DNA from: Dongia mobilis | Lineage (GTDB): Bacteria > Pseudomonadota > Alphaproteobacteria > Dongiales > Dongiaceae | Direction: 5' to 3' | Length of the DNA: 64,000 nt | Assembly (NCBI RefSeq): GCF_004363235.1 | Contig: NZ_SNYW01000006.1 | Span: forward strand, 62,001-126,000 | Shown: piece after piece, positions 1 to 8,836 of the stretch | Layout of the letters: every line of letters starts with the position of its first letter | How positions within the stretch are numbered: the stretch's first letter is position 1 | Notes under the pieces: generated by a model | Databases searched by the model: none | What the model was told of the DNA's origin: nothing | The model's input: only the letters and a program-made list of their open reading frames with translations | Made by a program: the position numbers and the translations under genes

Positions 1-165
1 GAGGCGCTGATCGCCGGCATGGTGCCGCGCCTCGGCAAGGAGGCGTTGAAGCGGATCGAGAATCTGGAGGCGCTGCGCACCGGTTTCGAGTGGCGCGAGG
101 ATGGCAAGTCCGGCCCGCCGGCCGGGCCTAGGCGCGCTGCCAGGAAAACCAAGAAACACAACTAG
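1..165 (+). CDS. C-terminal end of an unidentified protein (truncated by window edge)
   Basis: Only the last 54 codons are present, in frame 1, ending in TAG at 163-165. The visible part is a helical-looking segment (KEALKRIENLEALRTGFEW) followed by a proline- and lysine/arginine-rich tail (PRRAARKTKK). I do not recognise the family. The stop lies 22 bases before the next start codon, so it is probably co-transcribed with the glutamine-synthetase-like gene. The function cannot be judged without the upstream sequence. Confidence 0.6.
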   Translation, partial: EALIAGMVPRLGKEALKRIENLEALRTGFEWREDGKSGPPAGPRRAARKTKKHN

Positions 166-187
166 ACGGAAAAGACAGAGAGGGAAG

Positions 188-1501
188 ATGCAAGCGGGTG
201 ACGTCGCCTATCTGGCCTGGAGCGATTATGTCGGCATGCTGCGCTGTCGCGGCGTGCCGCTTTCGGAAATCAAGAGCCGCATGGCCCACGGTCTCGGCTG
301 GGCGGTGGCCGGCCAGGCGCTGACGCCCTTCGACGATATCGCGCCCAATCCCTGGGGGCCGATGCTGGAGGTGCGCCAGGTGCCGGTGCCGGAGACCGAG
401 ACCCGCCTTGCCATCTGGGCCGATACGCCGCCGCTCCATTTCTTCCTGTGCAATTCGCTGCTGGCCGACGGCTCGCCCTGGGATTGCTGCACCCGCAGTT
501 TCATGACCCATGCGCTGGCCGATTTCGAGCAGGAGACCGGCCTGCGCTTCATGGCCGCCTTCGAGCACGAGTTCCTGCTGCGGGGCGAGACTCTCAAGCC
601 GACGACGCCCTTCTCGATGACCGCGATGCGCCTGGTGCCGCAATTCATTGCGGACCTTGCCAATGCACTGACACAGGCAGGTGTGCAGCCGGAAACGATC
701 GAGCCCGAATACGGCATCGGCCAGTATGAAATCTCGACCGCACCCGCGGTCGGCGCCATGGCGGGCGATCGCTGCATCATCACGCGCGAGGTGATCCGCG
801 AGGTGGCGCGCCATCACGGCCTGCAGGCCAGCTTCACCCCGAAACCGGCTCCGGACGCGGTCGGCAATGGCGCCCATGTCCATTTCAGCTTCGTTGACAA
901 GGCTGGCGGCAACGGCTCCTACGACCCGAAGGGAACTGGGGGGGCGGCTGCGGTAGCGCAGAAATTCATCGCCGGTGTGGTTCGCTACATGCCGGCGATA
1001 TGCGCCCTGGTGGCGCCCAGCCCGGTATCCTATTTCCGCCTTGGCCCGCATCACTGGTCCTGCGGCTATGCCAGTTTCGGCATCCAGAACCGCGAGGCGG
1101 CGGTGCGCATCTGCCCCTCGCCGGAACGCGACCCGGCGAAGCAGGGCAAGGCCTTCAACATGGAATTGCGCGCACCTGACGCCACCGCCAGCCCCTATAT
1201 GGTGATCGGTGCCCTGGTACGCGCGGGCCTCGAAGGCATTCGACAGAACCTGCCGCTGCCGGCGGCCATCGACCGCGATCCGTCGGAACTCAGCGACTCT
1301 GAGCGGGCGCAACTCGGCATCAAACCGCTGCCGGGATCTCTTGGCGAGGCGCTCGATCTCCTCGATGCCGAGCCCGCCGTCAAGGGCTGGATGTCGCCGA
1401 CCTTCTACGATTCCTATGTCGCCGTAAAGCGCAAGGAGATCGAGATGTTCGCTGGCACCGACCCTCGTGATATCTGCCGGAGATACCAGGATGCTTACTG
1501 A
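188..1501 (+). CDS. Glutamine synthetase-like gamma-glutamylamide ligase (PuuA/FluG type)
   Basis: A 437-residue member of the GS family, slightly short for GS-I (about 470). The N-terminal beta-grasp region is followed by the catalytic domain. Visible signatures are FEHEFLL (125-131), with the two metal-binding glutamates, EYGIGQYEIS (174-183), GNGAHVHFSF (226-235) and NREAAVRI (301-308). There is no adenylylation-type C-terminus. Enzymes of this group ligate glutamate to an amine such as putrescine rather than to ammonia. The ATG at 188 is chosen because AGAGAGGGAAG stands just before it; an ATG at 101 would overlap the upstream gene. The FluG-like amidohydrolase gene overlaps its end by 11 bases, and an aminotransferase and DAO oxidase follow, as in Puu-type amine catabolism. 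The substrate is inferred from context, not seen. Confidence 0.85.
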   Translation: MQAGDVAYLAWSDYVGMLRCRGVPLSEIKSRMAHGLGWAVAGQALTPFDDIAPNPWGPMLEVRQVPVPETETRLAIWADTPPLHFFLCNSLLADGSPWDCCTRSFMTHALADFEQETGLRFMAAFEHEFLLRGETLKPTTPFSMTAMRLVPQFIADLANALTQAGVQPETIEPEYGIGQYEISTAPAVGAMAGDRCIITREVIREVARHHGLQASFTPKPAPDAVGNGAHVHFSFVDKAGGNGSYDPKGTGGAAAVAQKFIAGVVRYMPAICALVAPSPVSYFRLGPHHWSCGYASFGIQNREAAVRICPSPERDPAKQGKAFNMELRAPDATASPYMVIGALVRAGLEGIRQNLPLPAAIDRDPSELSDSERAQLGIKPLPGSLGEALDLLDAEPAVKGWMSPTFYDSYVAVKRKEIEMFAGTDPRDICRRYQDAY

Positions 1502-2630
1502 CAAGGACGTCGCCGGCCCGCTGGTCGACCATCACTGCCATGGCGTGTCGCCGGCCGAGCTCGATTTCGCCGGCTTCCAGGCGCTGTTCTCGGAAAGCTA
1601 TCGCCCGGCACCGAAGGGCACGACCGAATTCCAGAAGCCCCTGGGCCTTGCCATCCGCCGCTGGTGTGCGCCGGTACTCGACCTTGAGCCCTCCTGCGCC
1701 CCCGAGGCCTATGTCGAGCGGCGCCTGGTGCTGGGTGCCGCCGAGGTCAACCGCCGCTTCCTGCGCGGGAGCGGCCTTGACGAATTGCTGGTCGATACCG
1801 GCCACCGGAGCTCCGCCATCGCCGGCATTGCCGAGATGGCCGAGATCGCCGGCCGGCCGACACGGGAAATTGCCCGCATCGAGGCGATCGCCGAGGAGGC
1901 GGCACGCGGCTGCTCGTCCGCGGCCGGCTTCGCGCAGGCCTTTGCCGATCTCCTCGAAGCGCGGGCCAGACAATCGGTCGGCCTCAAGACCATCGTCGCC
2001 TATCGCTGCACCTTCAGGATCGACCAGACGGCACCCGACAAGGCTTCGGTCGATGCTGCGGCTGACCGCTGGTTCCGGCACGCCGCCGAAATCGGCAAGT
2101 TCCGCCTCGAAGACCCCATTATCGTCCGGCATGGCTTGTGGCTGGGGGCCGAGATCTGCCGCCAGCGCAAATTGCCGATGCAGGTCCATGTCGGTTTCGG
2201 CGATCCGGACGTCTACATGCATGCCTGCGATCCCACCCATTTCACCGATTTCATCGCGGCGATGGAGAAGTGGGAGGTGCCGATCACGCTCCTCCACAAC
2301 TATCCCTTCCAGCGCGAGGCGGCCTGGCTCTCCGAGATCTTCCAGAATGTCTATTACGATGTCGGCGTGATCCTGAACTACGCCGCTCCCATGGCGACCG
2401 ACATCCTCGGCGAGGCGATGGAAATGGGGAAATATTCGAAGCTGCTCTACAGTTCCGACGCCTTCGGCCTGAGCGAGCTCTATTACCTTGGCGCGCTGCT
2501 GTTCCGCCGCTCGCTGATGAAGGTTCTGAACCGCTGGCTCGCCGAGGATGCCTGTTCGGTGGCTGATGCCGAGGAGATCATTCGCATGGTGGCGCAGGAG
2601 AACGCGCGGCGGATCTATCCGATCAACTGA
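1491..2630 (+). CDS. FluG-like amidohydrolase (amidohydrolase 2 family)
   Basis: A 379-residue TIM-barrel amidohydrolase. The N-terminal metal motif LVDHHCHG (11-18) and later QVHVGFGD (His233), LLHNYPF (His269) and YSSDAFG (Asp323) match the metal-dependent hydrolase layout. The protein resembles the N-terminal half of fungal FluG, whose C-terminal half is a GS-like domain. Here the two halves are separate genes overlapping by 11 bases. The ATG at 1491 is preferred over a GTG at 1467 because a GGAG lies 8 bases upstream. A role hydrolysing a gamma-glutamyl amide or a related C-N bond in the same pathway is inferred. Confidence 0.8.
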   Translation: MLTDKDVAGPLVDHHCHGVSPAELDFAGFQALFSESYRPAPKGTTEFQKPLGLAIRRWCAPVLDLEPSCAPEAYVERRLVLGAAEVNRRFLRGSGLDELLVDTGHRSSAIAGIAEMAEIAGRPTREIARIEAIAEEAARGCSSAAGFAQAFADLLEARARQSVGLKTIVAYRCTFRIDQTAPDKASVDAAADRWFRHAAEIGKFRLEDPIIVRHGLWLGAEICRQRKLPMQVHVGFGDPDVYMHACDPTHFTDFIAAMEKWEVPITLLHNYPFQREAAWLSEIFQNVYYDVGVILNYAAPMATDILGEAMEMGKYSKLLYSSDAFGLSELYYLGALLFRRSLMKVLNRWLAEDACSVADAEEIIRMVAQENARRIYPIN

Positions 2631-2655
2631 GTCCGGCGAAACGGGGAGGGGCGGC

Positions 2656-4011
2656 ATGGCCGAATCCGGTACCAATCAGACGGCAGCCGAAAGGGCACTC
2701 GACCGCGAGGCGGCGGCGATCGGCCGGGTCATGAAGATCCGCCTCTATCCCTTCGTGCCGGCTGCGGCCGAAGGCGTCACCATTACCGATGTCGATGGCC
2801 GCAGCTATCTCGACTTCATCGCCGCCGCCGCCGTGGTGCAAACCGGCTATCGGCATCCGCGCATCCGCCAGGCGATCCACGACGCCATGGACGGCGTCTG
2901 GACGGCCATGCATTGCTGCCATCCCAACACCCATACGATCGATCTTGCCGAGCGTCTGGCGGCGATGCTGCCAGGCGATTTCCCGAAGAAGGTCTGGTTC
3001 GGCACCACCGGTTCGGATGCCAATGACTGCCTGTCGCGCCTGCTGCCGCGGGCGACCGGTCGGCGCCGTCTCATCAGCTTCATCGGCGCCTATCACGGCC
3101 AGACGACGGGCTCGGCCCTGCTCTCCGGCCACCAGACGCAGGCCGATGTGATCGGCCTCGGCAATGTCACCAAGGTGCCCTATCCGGACCCCTATCGCTG
3201 CGCCCACGGCCCCTGCAGCCGCGATGGCTGTTCGCTGAAATGCCTGGAACAGATCAAGTATACGCTTGCGAGCGTTTCGCCGGCGGCGGATACGGCGGCG
3301 ATCATCCTGGAGGCGGTGCAATCCGATGGCGGCGACATCGTGCCGCCGGAGAATTTCATACCGGCCCTGCGCCGGCTGTGCGACGAGACCGGCATCTGGC
3401 TGGTGTTCGACGAGGTGAAGACGGGCCTGGGCCGGACCGGCAGATGGTTCGCCTTCGAACATGCCGGGGTGATCGCCGACGCCATCAGCCTCGGGAAACC
3501 CCTGGGCGGCGGCCTGCCGCTTTCCGCCGTGGTGGGACGGCACGAACTCCTTGACGTCGACACCTACAATCTCTTCACGCTCGGCGGCTCGCCGGCGCCG
3601 GCGGCGGCGGGCCTCGCCGTGATCGACGTGGTGTCGGACGAGAACCTCAAGGAAAATGCTGCCCGCATGGGCGAGCTGCTGCAGGACGGGTTGCGGCACT
3701 TGGCGAGGAAGTATCCCATCATCGGCGATGTACGCGGGCGCGGCCTCATGGTGGGCGTCGAACTGGTGCGGGACCGCGCGACGCGCGAGCCGGCCGGGCG
3801 CGAGGCGGCGCGGCTTGCCTATCGCTGCTTCGAACTGGGGCTCCTGGTCATCTATTGCGGCCTCTACGGCAATGTGATCGAGCTGACGCCGCCTTTGACC
3901 ATCACGGCGCAGGACGTGGAGAAGGCGCTGGCCATCTTCGACGAAGCCCTTTCCGACATCGCGGCCGGGCGCTTCGATGATGCAAAACTCGTCCCCTATA
4001 GCGGTTGGTAA
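2656..4011 (+). CDS. Class III (PLP-dependent) aminotransferase
   Basis: A 451-residue fold-type I aminotransferase of the GabT/PuuE-like group. Markers are WFGTTGSDAN (114-123) for phosphate binding, GAYHGQT (144-150), FDEVKTGLGRTG (251-262) with the pyridine-N aspartate, and SLGKPLGGGLPLS (278-290) with the PLP lysine Lys281. A short insert at 182-196 has four cysteines spaced C-x4-C-x4-C-x3-C (CAHGPCSRDGCSLKC), which could bind a metal. The start is an ATG after GGGGAGGGGCGGC. The gene follows the amidohydrolase by 25 bases and likely removes the amino group from a terminal amine or omega-amino acid. Exact substrate unknown. Confidence 0.88.
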   Translation: MAESGTNQTAAERALDREAAAIGRVMKIRLYPFVPAAAEGVTITDVDGRSYLDFIAAAAVVQTGYRHPRIRQAIHDAMDGVWTAMHCCHPNTHTIDLAERLAAMLPGDFPKKVWFGTTGSDANDCLSRLLPRATGRRRLISFIGAYHGQTTGSALLSGHQTQADVIGLGNVTKVPYPDPYRCAHGPCSRDGCSLKCLEQIKYTLASVSPAADTAAIILEAVQSDGGDIVPPENFIPALRRLCDETGIWLVFDEVKTGLGRTGRWFAFEHAGVIADAISLGKPLGGGLPLSAVVGRHELLDVDTYNLFTLGGSPAPAAAGLAVIDVVSDENLKENAARMGELLQDGLRHLARKYPIIGDVRGRGLMVGVELVRDRATREPAGREAARLAYRCFELGLLVIYCGLYGNVIELTPPLTITAQDVEKALAIFDEALSDIAAGRFDDAKLVPYSGW

Positions 4012-4017
4012 GTCCCC

Positions 4018-4665
4018 ATGAGCGAAATTCTGAGCCGGGATGTCCCGGTCATTCCCAAGCAGACGGCACTTCTCTTCATCGACGTGCAGAACTTCGCCGC
4101 CAAACGCGACGGTGCCGAGTTCAGGCATCTCGACGAAACCACCTTCCAGGCCAAATATGGCTGGTTCTTCGGCGAGCTTGAATCCAGCGTCGTTCCCAAC
4201 ATGCAGCGCCTGCAGAAGGCCTGCCGGGACAGGCGCATCGAGGTCATGTATACCACCATCGAGAGCCTGACCAGGGACGGGCGCGACCGTTCCCTCGACT
4301 ACAAGATCACCGGCTTCAACGTGCCCAGGGGCTCGTGGGATGGTCGCGTCATCAACGAGCTGGCGCCCGGCGATGACGAGATCTGGCTGCCGAAATCCTC
4401 CAGCAGCGTCTTCGTCTCGACCCATATCGACTACATCCTCCGGAATCTCGGTGTGAAGCAGCTGATCGTCAGCGGCATCATCACCGATCAATGCGTCGAA
4501 TCGGCGATCCGCGATGCCTGCGATCTCGGCTATCTGGTGACCCAGGTCACCGATGCCTGCGCCACCTATTCGCGCGAGCGGCACGAAAACTCGCTGCGCG
4601 CCATCAAGGGCTATTGCCGCCAGGTGACAACGGTGCAACTGCTCGAGGAACTGGCGGCGGCCTGA
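4018..4665 (+). CDS. Isochorismatase-family cysteine hydrolase
   Basis: A 215-residue alpha/beta hydrolase of the isochorismatase/nicotinamidase fold. The expected catalytic triad is present: Asp22 (LLFIDVQNF), Lys126 (IWLPKSSSS) and nucleophile Cys159 (GIITDQCVESA), the last preceded by the usual loop. Because the cysteine is present, an amide or ureido C-N hydrolase (nicotinamidase, ureidoacrylate or biuret hydrolase group) is more likely than true isochorismatase. It starts 6 bases after the aminotransferase and is probably in the same operon. It may replace the PuuD-type glutaminase step, but that is inference. Confidence 0.85.
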   Translation: MSEILSRDVPVIPKQTALLFIDVQNFAAKRDGAEFRHLDETTFQAKYGWFFGELESSVVPNMQRLQKACRDRRIEVMYTTIESLTRDGRDRSLDYKITGFNVPRGSWDGRVINELAPGDDEIWLPKSSSSVFVSTHIDYILRNLGVKQLIVSGIITDQCVESAIRDACDLGYLVTQVTDACATYSRERHENSLRAIKGYCRQVTTVQLLEELAAA

Positions 4666-4703
4666 AGCCGTATGTTCCCCCGAAAGCTACAGGAGGTGTC
4701 GCG

Positions 4704-5864
4704 ATGAAAAGCTTTGACGTGATCGTGGTCGGCGCCGGAATTGCCGGCGCATCGGCTGCCTTCTTTCTGGCGGGAGCGGGCCACAAGGTGGCACTGGTCG
4801 AGAAGAGTCGCCCGGCCAGCGGCCCCACCGGCCGCTCCTCGGCCGTAACCCACGCCTTCTATTTGCAGCCCGAACTCTCGCAACTCGCCATCCGCGGCGT
4901 CGACATCCTGCGCCGCATTCCGGAATTGACCGGCGAGGCGAAGATGCATCACGAGATCGGCATGCTCTGGGCCTGCGGACCCGACGCCGCCGCCGATTGG
5001 CGCGCTGCTTCGGCGCGCATTCGTGGCGAAGGGTCAACGATCGAGGATCTCTCGCCTGCGGACATGGCCAAGCTCGCGCCCGGTCTCAATCTCGACGGCA
5101 TCGCGCTCGGACTGTGGGAGCCCGATTACGGCTACGCTGATGCCCATGGCGCCTGCAACGCCATCGCCAAGGGGGCAAAGGATCGTGGCTGTCACATGTT
5201 CCTCGACACCGAAGTCGTGCGGCTGGTGGTCGACAATGGCCGCATCGAGGGTGTCGAGACACACAATCATGGCCGCCTTGCTGCCTCTCGCGTCATTGTC
5301 GCCGCCGGTGTGTGGACCAAGCCGCTTCTGGCGGCGATCGGCTGCAATCTTCCGATCCATGTGGAACGCCACGAAATGGCTGTGCTGGAAGGTTCCGGTC
5401 GTGCAAAGCAATACCTGCCATTCGCCTGGTGCGACGACACGATGTGTTCCTATGCCAGGCCCGACGGCGACCGGGTGATCCTGGCCGGGACCTGGGCGGG
5501 CGGCGGCACCGGCATCCGCAACCAGGCCCTGAAGCGCCCGGAGGCGATCCAGACCCCCGATACCTACAAGGAGGGCGTCGAGGAATCCGAGTCAATCGAC
5601 ATTCTGGGCCACCTTTTCCCGCGCCTGCCGGCCCTCCAGGAACTGGGCCTCAGGCCGGGCTATGCCGGCCTCTACGATATGAGCCCCGACGACAACCCGA
5701 TCATCGATCAGGTGCCGGGTGTCGAGGGCCTGGTCGTGGTCTGCGGATCCAGTGGCCATGGGTTCAAGATCGGTCCGGCGGTCGGCGAGCAGGCGGCGCG
5801 GCTCGCCATGACCGGTGCCGCGCCATTGGTGCAGCCGTTTTCGCTGAATCGTTTCGCAGCCTGA
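4704..5864 (+). CDS. FAD-dependent amino acid/amine oxidase (DAO family)
   Basis: A 386-residue DAO-type flavoprotein with an N-terminal Rossmann motif VIVVGAGIAGA (residues 6-16) and the typical C-terminal segment GSSGHGFKIGPAVGE. The family oxidises C-N bonds of amino acids, N-methylated amino acids or gamma-glutamyl amines (PuuB-like). The start at 4704 follows an excellent AGGAGGTG. An in-frame extension to 4491 would run through the previous gene and is rejected. It closes the GS/amidohydrolase/aminotransferase/hydrolase run, and its position suggests oxidation of the gamma-glutamylated or free amine. No aldehyde dehydrogenase gene is nearby. Confidence 0.87.
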   Translation: MKSFDVIVVGAGIAGASAAFFLAGAGHKVALVEKSRPASGPTGRSSAVTHAFYLQPELSQLAIRGVDILRRIPELTGEAKMHHEIGMLWACGPDAAADWRAASARIRGEGSTIEDLSPADMAKLAPGLNLDGIALGLWEPDYGYADAHGACNAIAKGAKDRGCHMFLDTEVVRLVVDNGRIEGVETHNHGRLAASRVIVAAGVWTKPLLAAIGCNLPIHVERHEMAVLEGSGRAKQYLPFAWCDDTMCSYARPDGDRVILAGTWAGGGTGIRNQALKRPEAIQTPDTYKEGVEESESIDILGHLFPRLPALQELGLRPGYAGLYDMSPDDNPIIDQVPGVEGLVVVCGSSGHGFKIGPAVGEQAARLAMTGAAPLVQPFSLNRFAA

Positions 5865-5956
5865 ATTCTTGCTTCTGCGCCAAAGCAGACGATAAGCTCA
5901 GTGGCCGGCAAACGACCGCGTGACAAGGGCGGGCCGGCAGGGAGAGCGCAAGCGCC

Positions 5957-8698
5957 ATGCTGATCGAGACCAAGCTGCGGCCGCCGCATCTGCGTGCGGG
6001 GTTGATTGCCCGACCCCGGCTGATCCGCCAGCTTGACGGGGCACTGTCGGCGCGCCTTGCCGTGGTTTCGGCGCCGCCCGGTTTCGGCAAGAGCACGCTG
6101 CTCGGGCAATGGATCGCGGCCCTCAAGGGCCGCGACGCGGCGGTTGGCTGGCTGGCGCTGGACGGCGACGACAACGAGATCGGCCGGTTCCTGACCTATC
6201 TGGTGGCGGCAATCCAGCGCGCCGATCCGGCGATTGCCCGGCAGGTGCCGGTGATGATGCAGTCAAGCCCGCTGCTCCCGGTCGATTTCGTCCTGACATC
6301 GATCGTCAACGACCTTGCCCAGCGTTCCGGCCCGCTTTTCCTGGTGCTGGACGATTGCCAGTTCCTGGAAGCACCCGAGATCTGCCGCTTCCTCGACGCG
6401 CTGCTGACCTATGCGCCGGCCTGCCTGCATCTGGTGGTGGCGACGCGCGGTCCCTTGCCCTTCGGCCTCGCCAACATGCGGGTGAAGGGCCAGCTCATCA
6501 ATCTCGACGACATGCAGCTGCGCTTCTCGCTGGACGAGACGGAGAGTCTGCTCAACGAGGCCCAGGCCATGGATCTGCCGATGGCTGATCTGGTCACCCT
6601 GCAGCATCGCACCGAGGGCTGGGTCGCCGGCCTGCAGCTGGCCTCGCTCTCGCTCGAACAGCGCGCCGCGCGCGCCGATTTCATCCGCCATTTTTCGGGC
6701 AGCCAGCGCGAAATCGCCGAATTCCTGGCCGGGGACGTGCTGGATCGCCAGCCGCCGGAGATCTTCGCCTTCCTGGTGGAAAGCGCCATCCTCGATCGCC
6801 TCTCGGCGCCGCTCGCCGATGCCGTCCTGGGACGGCGCGACAGTGCCACCCTGCTGCGCGCGATCGAGGCGGCGAACCTGTTCCTGATCCCGCTCGATGC
6901 CGAGCGGCACTGGTTCCGCTATCACCATCTGTTCGCCGATTTCCTGCGCTCGCGCCTGGCAGCGACGCGCGATCCGGCGGCGATCGCAGCGCTCCATGCC
7001 CGCGCCGCCGACTGGCTCTCGGCCAACGGCTTCACCTCCGAGGCGGTGGCCCATGCCCTGGCGGCGGGGGAGGCCGACCGCGCCGCGGCCCTGGTCGAGG
7101 ATTGCGCCATGCCGCTCATCATGGCGAGCCATCTCAACACGGTGCGCGCCTGGCTGGCGCGCCTACCGCGCGATCTCATCGCCCGCCGGCCGAAACTGCA
7201 GCTGGCCGAGGTCTGGATTCAGTTCCACATGAGCCGCCCGCAAGAGGGTGCGCGCACGCTGCGGGCCGCCAAGCGCAATATCCGCGCCGCCATCGCGCAA
7301 GGCAGCCTTGCCGGTGCCGAGGCCGAAGCGATGCTGGCCGAATTGCGCACGCTCACTGCCGGCGTGATCTCGGCGGCAGACCGCTCCCGCTCGGCCCAGG
7401 CCTTCATCCGCCAGTGGCAGGACCAGGTGCCGGAAAGCCAGCCCTTCTTCAAGGGCACCATCGGCAATATCCTCGGCTTCTGCTCGCTTTCGCTGGGCGA
7501 CCTCGACGGCGCGCGTCTGGCCAGTCTCAGGGCGCGCGACACCCATGCGGCGGCGCAGTCGGTCTTCGGCGTGGTCTATTCCGACCTCATCCTGGGCCTC
7601 GCCGAAAAGGCGGCCGGCAATCTCCAGGGTGCCGCCGAGCTTTTCGCGCGGGCGACCCAGCAGGCCCGAGCCGAACTCGGCGCCGGCTCCTATGCCGAGG
7701 CGATGGTGGCGATCTTCGAGGTCGAGCTGCTCTATGAATGGAACGATCTGGGGGCGGCCGAGCGCCTGCTGCACCAGCATCGGCAGGTGATCGAGGAATG
7801 CGGCCTCGTCGTTCATGAAATGGCCTGCAAGCTGCACCTGGCGCGCCTCGCCGCCGCGCGCGGCCGCCATGACGAGGCAATGGCGGTGCTGGAACGGGCC
7901 GAGCGCCTCGGCATCGAAAAGCGCTATCACCGCCTCACCGCCGCCGCCCTCAACGAGCGCGTGCGCCTGCTGCTGAAGCGCGGCGATGTGGGGGCCGCAC
8001 GCTATGCACTGCTGGCCCGCGGCATTGATCCGGAGGCACGCCGGCCAGAGACGCGCCGGCCGGGCGCCGATCTGTCGCCTTCGACCGAGCCTGAATATCT
8101 GGCGCTCGCCCGGCTGCAGATCGCCGAAGCCAGGCCGCAGGCGGCACAGCGACTGCTCGATCAGGTTGCCGAAAAGATGCGTGCCGATGGGCGGTTGCGG
8201 CGCCTGGCCCAGGTGCGGGCGCTGTCCGCCATCGCCGCCTATCGCGCCGGCGATGCCCTGTCCGCGCTGGCGGCGGCGGTCGATGCGGTCGCGATCTGCG
8301 CGCCGCAGCGCGCCATGCGTACGCTCATCGACGAGGGGTCGGCGATGCGCGAGGTGATAGATTTTGCGCGCGGCCGCATGCCGAGCTGGTCCGGCGATAC
8401 GCCAGCCGGCAGCTATATCGAGGAATTGGGCCAGTTCTGCGAACGCGCCGAGCGCGCGCCGGCGCCGCGCGGCGGCCGCAGGGCGGATCCCGATTTCAGC
8501 CAGCGCGAGACCGAGGTCCTCCGCCTGCTCTCGGCCGGCCACAGCAACCGCGACATGGCGCGTGCCCTCGGCATGGCGCCCGACACCGTGAAATGGCACC
8601 TCAAGAACATCTTCGGCAAGCTCGGCGTCGCCAACCGCACCCAGGCGGTCTTGCGCCTGCAGCAGATCGGCCTTGGCGGGGAAGCAGCCAGGGGGTGA
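5957..8698 (+). CDS. Large ATP-dependent LuxR-type regulator (MalT/LAL-like)
   Basis: A 913-residue transcription factor. The N-terminal P-loop APPGFGKST (39-47) and a Walker B-like LFLVLDD give a STAND/AAA-type ATPase. A long alpha-helical TPR-like middle follows, and the last 70 residues form a LuxR helix-turn-helix (SQRETEVLRLLSAGHSNRDM, then VKWHLKNIFGKL). MalT-like proteins are switched on by an inducer plus ATP. The start is an ATG after GGGAGAGCGC. It lies between the amine-catabolic genes and the acetylpolyamine-amidohydrolase-like gene and is the obvious local activator candidate. A rho-independent terminator follows. Confidence 0.88.
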   Translation: MLIETKLRPPHLRAGLIARPRLIRQLDGALSARLAVVSAPPGFGKSTLLGQWIAALKGRDAAVGWLALDGDDNEIGRFLTYLVAAIQRADPAIARQVPVMMQSSPLLPVDFVLTSIVNDLAQRSGPLFLVLDDCQFLEAPEICRFLDALLTYAPACLHLVVATRGPLPFGLANMRVKGQLINLDDMQLRFSLDETESLLNEAQAMDLPMADLVTLQHRTEGWVAGLQLASLSLEQRAARADFIRHFSGSQREIAEFLAGDVLDRQPPEIFAFLVESAILDRLSAPLADAVLGRRDSATLLRAIEAANLFLIPLDAERHWFRYHHLFADFLRSRLAATRDPAAIAALHARAADWLSANGFTSEAVAHALAAGEADRAAALVEDCAMPLIMASHLNTVRAWLARLPRDLIARRPKLQLAEVWIQFHMSRPQEGARTLRAAKRNIRAAIAQGSLAGAEAEAMLAELRTLTAGVISAADRSRSAQAFIRQWQDQVPESQPFFKGTIGNILGFCSLSLGDLDGARLASLRARDTHAAAQSVFGVVYSDLILGLAEKAAGNLQGAAELFARATQQARAELGAGSYAEAMVAIFEVELLYEWNDLGAAERLLHQHRQVIEECGLVVHEMACKLHLARLAAARGRHDEAMAVLERAERLGIEKRYHRLTAAALNERVRLLLKRGDVGAARYALLARGIDPEARRPETRRPGADLSPSTEPEYLALARLQIAEARPQAAQRLLDQVAEKMRADGRLRRLAQVRALSAIAAYRAGDALSALAAAVDAVAICAPQRAMRTLIDEGSAMREVIDFARGRMPSWSGDTPAGSYIEELGQFCERAERAPAPRGGRRADPDFSQRETEVLRLLSAGHSNRDMARALGMAPDTVKWHLKNIFGKLGVANRTQAVLRLQQIGLGGEAARG

Positions 8699-8707
8699 TC
8701 GCGGCCA

Positions 8708-8732
8708 CCACCCGTTCGGGTGGGTTCTTTTT
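8708..8732 (+). terminator. Rho-independent terminator after the LuxR-type gene
   Basis: A CCACCC-GTTC-GGGTGG hairpin (6-bp stem, 4-base loop) is followed by TTCTTTTT. It begins 9 bases after the regulator stop codon and separates the amine block from the deacetylase gene. Confidence 0.8.
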
Positions 8733-8836
8733 GCCACCCGTTACCCGTCCGGGGCGGGACAGTCGGCGCTTCTTCGGCCAGTCTCGTGACAATTCGACCG
8801 GCAGCAAGCCGGCGGAGCATCACGGAGGCAAGATCG

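Noticed and set aside
2623-4638. 671-codon open frame on the minus strand opposite the aminotransferase and isochorismatase genes
   Set aside because: Its translation is Arg/His/Asp-rich with no family features, while the plus strand carries two well-motivated enzymes with good ribosome binding sites. It is a GC-driven shadow.
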